A DNA stretch of 64,000 nt from CBDCLY01 sp965218715 (GTDB lineage: Bacteria; Bacteroidota; Bacteroidia; Flavobacteriales_E; Vicingaceae), in assembly GCA_965218715.1 (NCBI GenBank), contig CBDCLY010000002.1, forward strand, positions 1 to 64,000, given 5' to 3'. Position numbers and translations under genes: made by a program. Of the stretch, positions 36,425-43,875 are shown piece by piece (position 1 is the first letter of the stretch; every line of letters begins with the position of its first letter). The notes below the pieces were generated by a model, which worked only from the letters and a program-made list of their open reading frames with translations, was not told the origin of the DNA and ran no database searches.

Positions 36425-38001
36425 TCTCTTCCCTCCTTCTTTAATTTAAACAGCTGAAATTCTGGATTTAATAAATCCTCTGCTTCAAATTGGATTTCCT
36501 CAATTAGTAGTTCATAATTATCACACATGACTTCAATTTCATAGCTTTTGTCGGCTTCTACGAGAAAAATGAATTTACCCTTATTCTCTTGGGTAGAAAA
36601 AGAGCCCACTAAATCTCCTGTTTCATTGTCTAACAATTGAATTTCTGCCGCCAATGGCAATCCCGTTGCTTCGTCAAGCACTTTAGAACGAAGCACCGCA
36701 TTCTTAATCATCCTATTGATGTAATCGATCTTGTAAATGTCTTGCCCTCCTCTACTGTCTTCTCGCTCACTCGAATAATAAGCATAGCGCTCATTGGCTG
36801 TAATTACATAATGAAAATCATCTTGGGTGGTATTGGTAGGAAAAGCAAGATTTACTGGATAAACGAGGCTATCATTATTCAATTCTACTCTAAAAATATC
36901 ATAGCCACCCATGTTTTCATGACCCTCTGAACTAAAAAACAAACTAAAGCCATTGGGATGAATAAATGGTGCTTTGTCATTCTTTTTAGTATTGATGTTA
37001 GGTCCTAAATTCATGGCCTGACTCCAATTTCCATTCGGCAGTTTTTTTACGCGGTAAAGGTCGAAGCCTCCCAAACCGCCAGGTCGATTGGATGAAAAAT
37101 AAATGGTATTTCCATCTAAACTGATTGAAGCTCCTGTTTCTATGTACCCAGGTGAGTTGATGTTTTGATTTAATAATTTTGGTTTCGTCCAGGCACCATC
37201 AATTTCCTCACTTTCAAATAGATTGCCAACCGACCAATCATCAGGATCGGTTTTAAAGACTATCAATTTTTCACCGTCTCCAGATAAGGCCACTCCAGCT
37301 GTATTCAAATTAGCATTGACTTCGCCTTGAATTTCTTCCGCCTTTGTCCAGTTCCCATTTTCATCTTTGTTGGAGTAATACACTTTTTCAAAAGCCAATC
37401 CACTGGGACTCATGGATTCATCACTATCCTTTCTTTTACTAGTAAACACCAATCTGCTTTCATCAGCATCAATCAAGGGTACATATTCATCATTGGCAGT
37501 ATTGATTTGATCGCCTAAATTATAAATCTTCAATTCCTCAGGATAGGCCATATATGCCTTGGCTAGCGCAACTTGAGCCTTAATGCTTCTTGCTTCTTCC
37601 TCTAACTCGAATTCCAAGTTCTTGTCGTCCAAAACCTGAATCTGCTTAAGGCATTCCTCCAATTGCGCCTCTTTAAGCAGTGCCTTTGCATAAAGAATTT
37701 GTCCAGAATTGGATCTTTCTTTAGTCAAACCAAAATAATGCAAAGCCTTTTCATTTTCTCTTAAATGATAATAGGAAACACTCAATTCTTCAAACAAGGG
37801 AGAATATTCTTTATCTACTTTAGCTAAGGGTTCTAAATAAGTTAATGCACTTGCATAATCGCCATAAACGAAATAAGAATCTCCTTCCAAATAGGCTTTC
37901 TTTTGTTCTTTATTGTATTGTTTGGATTGAGCCAAAACAGGACTTATACTGCCAATTAAAAGGCAACACAGTATTGTCATATGTCGTTTTAAACTCATCA
38001 T
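36421..38001 (-). CDS. TPR-PD40 propeller protein (PorE-like without OmpA domain)
   Basis: This 526-residue exported protein has a signal peptide cut after VLAQ (near residue 25). TPR-like helices cover about residues 28-150 (AYLEGDSYFVYGDYASALTYLE). WD40-like/PD40 propeller repeats cover about 165-430, with DESRLVFTSKR, DGNTIYFSSNRPGGLGGFDLY and NGFSLFFSSEGHENMGGYDIF. A carboxypeptidase-regulatory-like domain follows at about 440-515. PorE-type T9SS proteins share this order but end in an OmpA peptidoglycan-binding domain, which is absent here; the protein stops at KLKKEGRE. It overlaps PorP/SprF by 4 bp and the giant PKD gene by 4 bp, so all three are one operon. It probably supports that adhesin's secretion or attachment. 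Confidence 0.88.
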   Translation of the reverse strand: MMSLKRHMTILCCLLIGSISPVLAQSKQYNKEQKKAYLEGDSYFVYGDYASALTYLEPLAKVDKEYSPLFEELSVSYYHLRENEKALHYFGLTKERSNSGQILYAKALLKEAQLEECLKQIQVLDDKNLEFELEEEARSIKAQVALAKAYMAYPEELKIYNLGDQINTANDEYVPLIDADESRLVFTSKRKDSDESMSPSGLAFEKVYYSNKDENGNWTKAEEIQGEVNANLNTAGVALSGDGEKLIVFKTDPDDWSVGNLFESEEIDGAWTKPKLLNQNINSPGYIETGASISLDGNTIYFSSNRPGGLGGFDLYRVKKLPNGNWSQAMNLGPNINTKKNDKAPFIHPNGFSLFFSSEGHENMGGYDIFRVELNNDSLVYPVNLAFPTNTTQDDFHYVITANERYAYYSSEREDSRGGQDIYKIDYINRMIKNAVLRSKVLDEATGLPLAAEIQLLDNETGDLVGSFSTQENKGKFIFLVEADKSYEIEVMCDNYELLIEEIQFEAEDLLNPEFQLFKLKKEGRE

Positions 38002-38222
38002 CTTAATAAAAGTAAATCACCTGACTTAACAACGGTACTGCCATCAGCAAACTTGGCCTTCACCTTCCAGACATAAGCATCTTGCTGACACAATTGTCCT
38101 CTGTAATATCCATCCCAACCTATATTAATGTCTTTGCTGACGAATAATAACTCGCCCCATTTGTTGAAAATATTCAACTCATAAGCAACAGAACCTTTGG
38201 ATCTTTGCATAAAACACATCAT
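37998..38222 (-). CDS. PKD surface protein, C-terminal end of the T9SS type B sorting domain
   Basis: These 74 codons end the giant gene: YELNIFNKWGELLFVSKD, INIGWDGYYRGQLCQQDAYV and the final SGDLLLLR. This pattern (NRWGxxVF, WDGxxxG, GxYxY, GxxxLxR) is the gliding-motility-associated C-terminal domain recognised by the T9SS. The stop overlaps the start of the TPR-PD40 gene. Confidence 0.8.
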   Translation of the reverse strand: MMCFMQRSKGSVAYELNIFNKWGELLFVSKDINIGWDGYYRGQLCQQDAYVWKVKAKFADGSTVVKSGDLLLLR

Positions 38223-38820
38223 TCAATTGATCTATCCCTGCTAAGGGATTTACATTCCCTCCATTGCTTCCATTTCTACTAGGTGTAAATGCATTTGGCA
38301 CTTTTATGCTTCCTTCCAATTCTGCTAAGATTAAATTGGTCAGATAGAAGGTGTCACGACAAAAATTTGAGCTGGCAATTAGGCTGACAAGAAACTGTCC
38401 TTCTTCTTGGTAAAAGTGAGTTGGATTGGCTTCGCTTGAACTATTTCCATCACCAAAATCCCAAAGAAAATCATCGGCATCAACTGATGAATTGAAAAAC
38501 ACCAAAGGATCATTTGGGATAAACACTTTCTCTTTATTGGTAAAAAATCCTGCACGTGGCGATTTGTATACCCTGATGTAATCTTGTTTTAAAATAAAAT
38601 CTGTTTTCACACCATCAAGGCCTGTTACCATTAAACTCACTGGATAAACTCCTTCATTCAAATAGATATAACTTGGATTCTCTTCTTGAGAAGTTCCCCC
38701 GTCACCAAAAGTCCATAAATACGAATCTCCATACACTGAGAGGTTTTGAAAATTCACCTGCAATGGACTGCATCCTTCTGCAGAATCTGAAAAGTCGGGC
38801 AATTGGGAAAGGCACATCAA
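38179..38820 (-). CDS. PKD surface protein, sixth open piece
   Basis: These 213 codons hold the last PKD domains (YLWTFGDGGTSQ, FLWDFGDGNSS) and the start of the C-terminal sorting domain (GSIKVPNAFTPSRNGSNGGN, then LAGIDQLNDVFYAK). A further indel near 38.2 kb splits this domain from its end. Confidence 0.75.
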   Translation of the reverse strand: MMCLSQLPDFSDSAEGCSPLQVNFQNLSVYGDSYLWTFGDGGTSQEENPSYIYLNEGVYPVSLMVTGLDGVKTDFILKQDYIRVYKSPRAGFFTNKEKVFIPNDPLVFFNSSVDADDFLWDFGDGNSSSEANPTHFYQEEGQFLVSLIASSNFCRDTFYLTNLILAELEGSIKVPNAFTPSRNGSNGGNVNPLAGIDQLNDVFYAKIQRFCCL

Positions 38821-39520
38821 TCTCTATTGATTTGAAAATGCTATCTGAACAAAATGCAGTTGAAGCCTTCAACTGGATATCGTAGATTCCCCAAGTAGAA
38901 TATAAGTGAGGAGCAGGATTTCTTAGGTTGATAATGGTATTGTCGCCATAATCCCATTCAAAATTCCAATTGCCAGGATTGCTTTGATTTTGAACATTCA
39001 CTGTGGCGTTTGGATAAACTTGAAACAGCGGACTTGGCGTAAAATCTGGAATTGGGGTGGGATGAACCAAGATGTCTAAAAAACTGGTGTCATTGCATTG
39101 GTAAACAGATTCTGCAATCAATGATGCCCTAAAGGTGATGTCACTAGCGCTAGTATTCACATAGGTATGTGGTGCAATTAAACCATTTCCTGTAGCTCCG
39201 TCGCCAAAGTCCCAGCGATAGGTAATGGCCCCAAAAGAATTGCTCCTTAGAGTCGTGGCCAAAGGTGAACAACCCACCGTATCAGCAGAAAAATCTGATA
39301 CCACTAAGGGTTTCACTCGGATGATTCTACTTAAAGTGTCTCGGCATCCTAAGTCGGTAATGGTGATCAATTGAGATTGATAATTTTGAGGAACAAGAGA
39401 AAGCGTATTGGTATAAGTATGTCCAATCACTGGTCCGCAACCGTTAAATCCAAATCCATCTCCAAAGGTCCATACACAAGAATCCGCTATGCTTGAAGCA
39501 TTGGTAAATTGCACGGGCAA
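38702..39520 (-). CDS. PKD surface protein, fifth open piece
   Basis: These 272 codons include CVWTFGDGFGF, YRWDFGDGATGN and FEWDYGDNT cores. The same frame is open upstream to about 39.645 kb. The last about 30 residues are a wrong-frame read-through after an indel near 38.8 kb. Confidence 0.7.
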   Translation of the reverse strand: MPVQFTNASSIADSCVWTFGDGFGFNGCGPVIGHTYTNTLSLVPQNYQSQLITITDLGCRDTLSRIIRVKPLVVSDFSADTVGCSPLATTLRSNSFGAITYRWDFGDGATGNGLIAPHTYVNTSASDITFRASLIAESVYQCNDTSFLDILVHPTPIPDFTPSPLFQVYPNATVNVQNQSNPGNWNFEWDYGDNTIINLRNPAPHLYSTWGIYDIQLKASTAFCSDSIFKSIEIDVPFPIARLFRFCRRMQSIAGEFSKPLSVWRFVFMDFW

Positions 39521-39641
39521 AGGCTGACAACCATCGTTTTGATCTACCGAATAATCTGCAATTGGTTTTGGAAAAATGCTAATGTTTCTTTGAATACTGT
39601 CTCTGCAACCGTATTGAGAGATTGCCTTTAGCTCTATGCTA

Positions 39642-40295
39642 TTAATTTTGTGTACTTAAACCTGGGTTGATGTAAATGTGACTTGGATTTTGAGCAAAAC
39701 TATTTCCACCATCTCCAAATTGCCAATCAAAATTTTGGCCTCCAGTTGACACATTGCTGAACTGAACTGGTAAAGGGCTACAACCAGCAGTATCAGAATT
39801 AAAAGCTGCCACCACATTTGGATAAACTCGAATTGGTTTCGATAAGGTATCTAGACATCCATTATCGGAGTAAACAAATAAGGAGGCTGTATAATTCTGC
39901 GGAACTGAGGAGTTAAAATTGCCATAAATGTGATTTTGTGAATTAAAACAAGTACTATCTCCAGTGGCATCACCAAAATTCCATCGGCAAGAATCTGCTA
40001 TTGAACTTTGATTGGTAAAATCTACAGCAAATGGATGACAACCAATGGAATCACTCAAGGAATAATTCGCAATTGGTTTTGGGAATACTCTGATGTTTTT
40101 AGTTAAACTATCTGAACAACCGTATTGAGAAGTAGCCAATAATTTTACTGAATAAACCGTATCACTCAAAATGGGATTTACAAAAAGTTGATAGGGGGTT
40201 TTAGCCCATTTCCTGAGTTCCCATTTCCGAAGGTCCATTGAAAAGTCTGCGCCCCATTTGATAAATTCTGAAATTGAACAGGAAAGGGAGTACAT
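39642..40295 (-). CDS. PKD surface protein, fourth open piece
   Basis: These 217 codons carry CRWNFGDATGDS and FDWQFGDGGNSF PKD cores with GCHPFAVDF and GCSPLPVQF elements. The N-terminal about 35 residues are out of frame. At 39.645 kb the frame shifts by one base to continue as KINSIELKAISQYGCRDS. Confidence 0.7.
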   Translation of the reverse strand: MYSLSCSISEFIKWGADFSMDLRKWELRKWAKTPYQLFVNPILSDTVYSVKLLATSQYGCSDSLTKNIRVFPKPIANYSLSDSIGCHPFAVDFTNQSSIADSCRWNFGDATGDSTCFNSQNHIYGNFNSSVPQNYTASLFVYSDNGCLDTLSKPIRVYPNVVAAFNSDTAGCSPLPVQFSNVSTGGQNFDWQFGDGGNSFAQNPSHIYINPGLSTQN

Positions 40296-40795
40296 CCTGC
40301 TGTATCAGAAGTAAAATCTGCATTAATTGCAGGGTAAATTCTAATGCTTTTACTAATAGTATCTCTACAGCCACTATTGGTGTTCACAAACAATTGCGCT
40401 AAATAATCTACCGGAACAAAGGAGGTGGTGTTGGAATAAAGGTGCGAGTTAGCTGCTCCACAAGAGACTAAATCTGCACCATCGCCATAAGACCAATAAC
40501 AAGAATCTCCCAAGCTAGATAGATTATTAAATTGAATGGAAACAGGCTGACAAGAAACGCTATCCGATACAGTGAAATTAGCAATAGGTTTAGGATACAC
40601 CAAAATCGGCCTGCTTAAAGTATCAACACAACCTTTGTTTGAGGTAGCAATTAATTGAGCCAAATAATTCTGGTTACTACTCGAAGTATTGAAATAAGTA
40701 TGCTGGGGAGAACTTAGCAAACTGCTATCGCCATCTCCATAAAGCCATTTATAGGAACTAGCACCAGTAGAAATATTGGTAAATGGAATTGCCAA
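40178..40795 (-). CDS. PKD surface protein, third open piece
   Basis: These 205 codons contain two to three PKD domains: YKWLYGDGDSS, CYWSYGDG and FQWTFGNGNSG. Each is separated by RDTISKSIRIYP-type linkers. The true frame passes to the next piece near 40.2 kb. Confidence 0.7.
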   Translation of the reverse strand: MAIPFTNISTGASSYKWLYGDGDSSLLSSPQHTYFNTSSSNQNYLAQLIATSNKGCVDTLSRPILVYPKPIANFTVSDSVSCQPVSIQFNNLSSLGDSCYWSYGDGADLVSCGAANSHLYSNTTSFVPVDYLAQLFVNTNSGCRDTISKSIRIYPAINADFTSDTAGCTPFPVQFQNLSNGAQTFQWTFGNGNSGNGLKPPINFL

Positions 40796-40799
40796 TGGA

Positions 40800-41510
40800 C
40801 TACAAACCGATTGAATCTGATAAAAAATTAGCCTCGATAAATGGAAACACCTCCAAGCTCAATTCAGAAGTATCCATGCAACCCAAATTGGTGGAAGTAA
40901 TCAATTGAATGTTTGGGAATAAACTAATTGCGCTTGTATTAATATAAGTTTTGGTAAAAAGTGCACTATTGTTTGATGAAGTATCTCCATCGCCAAAATC
41001 CCAAGAGAATGAATTCGCCCCAGTAGAATTATTGGTGACTTGAATGTTTAAGGGTTGACAACCCATGTTGGTGTCGATACTAAAATTGGAAGTGGGCGAA
41101 GGGTAAACCAATACATTTCCATAATTGGTATCCAAACAGCCAAAGCTGTTCTGAGCAATCAACTCAACGGTATAATTTAAATTGTTGGTGGTATTGTTTA
41201 CATAAAGATGACTAGGCGAAGGACCTGTTGCACTATCGCCATCTCCAAAATCCCATTGATAACTCACTGCACCAACTACACTAGGAAAACTCACCAATAA
41301 AGGACTACAACCTGAATCGGGCTGGACCGAAAACGAGAATTGTGGTTCAGGATAGACAGTTATAGGCTGAGTAGTTGTATCGCTGCAACCAGTAGGTGAA
41401 ACCACCACCAATTTGAACTTGATAGTTATTGATGAATAAACTCTTGTTGTCAAAAATGTGACTAGGATTGGTATCTGAAACCAATTGGTGTTCCATCGCC
41501 AAAATCCCAA
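40800..41510 (-). CDS. PKD surface protein, second open piece
   Basis: These 236 codons continue the repeat array: GCSDTTTQPITVYPEPQFSF, YQWDFGDGDSATG and SWDFGDGDTSSN. The first about 20 residues are out of frame. The piece ends near 40.80 kb at ANFLSDSIGL, which the next piece continues (CSPLAIPF-type sequence). Confidence 0.7.
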   Translation of the reverse strand: MGFWRWNTNWFQIPILVTFLTTRVYSSITIKFKLVVVSPTGCSDTTTQPITVYPEPQFSFSVQPDSGCSPLLVSFPSVVGAVSYQWDFGDGDSATGPSPSHLYVNNTTNNLNYTVELIAQNSFGCLDTNYGNVLVYPSPTSNFSIDTNMGCQPLNIQVTNNSTGANSFSWDFGDGDTSSNNSALFTKTYINTSAISLFPNIQLITSTNLGCMDTSELSLEVFPFIEANFLSDSIGL

Positions 41511-43558
41511 AAATATGTGAGGCTATCCCCAATGGTAAGGTTAGTAAAGTCTACTGTTATTGGTCCGCAATCTGTTTGCGCATTGGAAGTAAAGTTGGGT
41601 TGCGGGACAGGAAATACAACTACACTATCTCTAATCGTATCTGCACAACCAAAAATAGTTTGGGCAATTAAACTGATGTAATAAGTGGTGTCTGATGAAC
41701 TGGTATTGGAGAAAATATGGTTGGTGTCTCTTGTTGAAACGACTGGACTTCCATCGCCAAAATCCCAAAAGAAAGTGTTGGCATTTGCAGAAGAGGCATT
41801 GGTAAATGTAACCGGCAAAGAAGAACAACCCATGGTATCACTCATGTTAAAGGCCGCAGTTGGGTTGTTCTCTACTACAACAGTTAAGGTATCTGAATCT
41901 TGACAAAAACCATTGCTTACTATTTGCACCACTTGAAATGTTCCAAAACTGGTATACAAATGATTGGGATTGGCTAGCGAACTGCTATCGCCATCTCCGA
42001 AATACCATTTGTAACTCGTAATGGGATCAATGGCAGCACTAGATAAATCCATGAAACTAGCCTGCTGGTTCAAGCAAACTGAGCTAACAGAAAAATCGGC
42101 GACAGGTGTTTCTCTTATTCTTACATCTTGTGTTAAAGAATCTGTACAACCTTGGTTATTTACTACCACTAATTTTACAGGATAAACACCTGGGTTGGCA
42201 TAAAACTGATCAGGTGGATTTTGTCCAGTATAAGTGTTGCCATTTCCAAAGGTCCAATCCCAAGAAACCACCCCTCCACCTGAACTTTCTGTAAAAGCCA
42301 CAGTTGCGCTATCGCATTGGTTGTTTGGCGTGAAATTGAAATTGGCACTTGGGCTTGGGTTCACGAATAAATCAATAAAGGCCGTATCCACACAGCCCGT
42401 TGCTCCTGCAATTCCAACAATTAGTGAGATGGTATAATCACCAGAATTCCCATAAGTTCTTGTTTTATTGTTCCCACTTAAATTTTGATAACCTGAGCCT
42501 TGGTCAAAATTCCAACGGTAAAAGTTGGCCCCACCTACAGAATTATTAAAGAAGGTGACTTGTTCTCCTTCACAAATGGTATCTCGGCTGGAGCTGAGGA
42601 TGGCAGTAGGCGGACTAGTAATTGTAATTGTTTCATAGGCGGTATCTAAACCACAAAAACTACTGTCGATTAACATGATGGTGTAAATTCCAATGCCAGG
42701 AAAACCAATTGGTGGAGGATTGATTATTGGAGGATTCCAGGGTCGCCAATCGATAATGGAATCTTGTCCTAAACCCCAATAATTTCCAAAATTCCATTTT
42801 TCATAGCGCTGAGATTGATTGCCCTCAGCAAAACAATTTCGAATGGTTGTATTGGTGAATTGTACTGTTGTATCAGGATAACAAAGCAATGTTGCCGAAG
42901 GATTGATGTCCGCCTCATCTAAATCCCAAACCCTTAGCGGAAAAAAGGAAGCAGTAGAAGAACCGCAGTAGTTGGTGGCGGTTAATTGAACTTCAAGGTC
43001 GCAACTTTGAACCCCTAAACCAGGTAAATAGGTGTGATAAACCGTATCTCCTAAATTGGTGTAATCATAAACCTCAACCGGCGAACCATCACCAAAGTCC
43101 CAAGTAAATGTTGTTGTTTGGGATACTTGAGTAGAGGAATTAATGAATCTGAATTGAACAGGCGTACAACCAAAATTATCATCTCCCGTTGGCAATTGAA
43201 TTGAGGCCAAAGGATTACGTTCCAAGACCACTACTCCATTCACCACACAGCCATCCCCAGAATTTGTTATGACAATGTTAAAAGTATCTGTTGTACTTGC
43301 ATAAGTATGCTGCTCTATAGCTGGTGGCACCAAACTAGCTCCAGTTGTATTCGGACTCCCATCTCCCCAATCAATGCTAAAAGGGCCGATGGTTTGATCG
43401 GTTTGAATGAATACGGTGAAATTTCCGGGAGTACAACTTACGAAGTAGGGATTATTGGAAAGTACTCCATTACCATCACTGACTTGAAAACATTGGGCCT
43501 GAAGAAAAACTCCGAAAAACAGAGCAAAAATGGAAAGAATTATTTTTTGATTGGCCAT
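41462..43558 (-). CDS. PKD surface protein, N-terminal open piece
   Basis: These 698 codons start at ATG 43558 with a Sec signal peptide (MANQKIILSIFALFFGVFLQAQ). At least six PKD-like domains follow (IDWGDGSPN, TWDFGDGSP, WTFGNG, WYFGDGDSS, WDFGDGSP, WDFGDGTP). Open reading ends near 41.47 kb, where the next piece continues in another frame. Confidence 0.85.
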   Translation of the reverse strand: MANQKIILSIFALFFGVFLQAQCFQVSDGNGVLSNNPYFVSCTPGNFTVFIQTDQTIGPFSIDWGDGSPNTTGASLVPPAIEQHTYASTTDTFNIVITNSGDGCVVNGVVVLERNPLASIQLPTGDDNFGCTPVQFRFINSSTQVSQTTTFTWDFGDGSPVEVYDYTNLGDTVYHTYLPGLGVQSCDLEVQLTATNYCGSSTASFFPLRVWDLDEADINPSATLLCYPDTTVQFTNTTIRNCFAEGNQSQRYEKWNFGNYWGLGQDSIIDWRPWNPPIINPPPIGFPGIGIYTIMLIDSSFCGLDTAYETITITSPPTAILSSSRDTICEGEQVTFFNNSVGGANFYRWNFDQGSGYQNLSGNNKTRTYGNSGDYTISLIVGIAGATGCVDTAFIDLFVNPSPSANFNFTPNNQCDSATVAFTESSGGGVVSWDWTFGNGNTYTGQNPPDQFYANPGVYPVKLVVVNNQGCTDSLTQDVRIRETPVADFSVSSVCLNQQASFMDLSSAAIDPITSYKWYFGDGDSSSLANPNHLYTSFGTFQVVQIVSNGFCQDSDTLTVVVENNPTAAFNMSDTMGCSSLPVTFTNASSANANTFFWDFGDGSPVVSTRDTNHIFSNTSSSDTTYYISLIAQTIFGCADTIRDSVVVFPVPQPNFTSNAQTDCGPITVDFTNLTIGDSLTYFWDFGDGTPIGFRYQS

Positions 43559-43597
43559 TATTAAAAGTACGCAGAATTTTGATTTAGGTTGATGCTA

Positions 43598-43622
43598 TTT
43601 TTATCAATTAAATTGATAAAAA
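43598..43622. repeat. Perfect inverted repeat upstream of the giant PKD gene
   Basis: TTTTTATCAATT and AATTGATAAAAA flank a single A (12+1+12 bases). The repeat lies 40-64 bases before the PKD gene start, upstream of a TACTTTTA box at 43562-43569 (minus strand). It could be an operator for a dimeric regulator or a cruciform-forming element. Without a long T-tract in the right place it is a poor terminator. Confidence 0.6.
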
Positions 43623-43849
43623 CATAAACATTTGAAGGTCTGGAAACTAAACCCTTTATTTTCTTTTTGATCAAATATTAGAAAATTACTGATCCTTGCT
43701 TGTAGATTAATTAACATGATTTTCAAAATAAAACTCAATTTTAAGCTCGAAAAATCAAGATGAATTTTGAATCTTAATTGCAAGTAATACCCAACTAATA
43801 ATCCCCTCGTATTCTACAGTAAATATAAGGTATTCAGCTCCAAATTGAT

Positions 43850-43857
43850 TAAGTTTG
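43850..43857 (+). promoter_or_regulatory. Candidate -7 box (TAAGTTTG) of the prolyl oligopeptidase gene
   Basis: TAAGTTTG is an exact match to TAnnTTTG and ends 18 bases before the ATG at 43876. It overlaps an in-frame TTG at 43855, which argues that the ATG, not the TTG, is the real start. Confidence 0.45.
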
Positions 43858-43875
43858 AGGCCTAATAAATCTATC

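Larger units (their letters stand above)
37998..43558 (-). pseudogene. Giant PKD-repeat surface protein with gliding-motility/T9SS type B C-terminal domain, six apparent frameshifts
   Basis: The whole minus-strand region is one gene of about 1850 codons read in seven overlapping open pieces. It has a signal peptide (LFFGVFLQAQ), then a long array of PKD-like domains, each with a WxFGDG core and a D-GC-P element (DTAGCSPLPVQF, DSIGCHPFAVDF). The C-terminus (VPNAFTPSRNGSNGGNVNPL, then YELNIFNKWGELLFVS, GWDGYYRGQLCQQDAYVWKV and KSGDLLLLR) is the gliding-motility-associated domain that directs T9SS secretion and anchoring. Frame changes fall near 41.5, 40.8, 40.2, 39.64, 38.75 and 38.2 kb. The repeat order remains complete, so sequence error is more likely than decay. 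It should be a surface adhesin working with the SprF partner downstream. Confidence 0.88.
43559..43875. other. 317-bp divergent intergenic region
   Basis: This gap separates the giant PKD gene (minus) and the prolyl oligopeptidase gene (plus). It holds the palindrome at 43598-43622, a weak minus-strand -7 box at 43562-43569 and a good plus-strand -7 box (TAAGTTTG, 43850-43857). No coding potential, tRNA-like cloverleaf or other element was recognised in the rest. Confidence 0.6.

Noticed and set aside
38179..43558. Repeated segments every about 250 bp on the minus strand, possibly a CRISPR or satellite array
   Set aside because: The repeats encode PKD domains (WxFGDG), vary at synonymous sites and have no constant short repeat with unique spacers.
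43559..43875. Possible tRNA or small RNA gene in the longest intergenic gap
   Set aside because: No cloverleaf, CCA end or terminator was found; only the palindrome and -7 boxes stand out.
43855..43875. TTG at 43855 as start of the oligopeptidase
   Set aside because: It overlaps the TAAGTTTG promoter box and would place charged residues before a clean lipoprotein signal that starts at ATG 43876.
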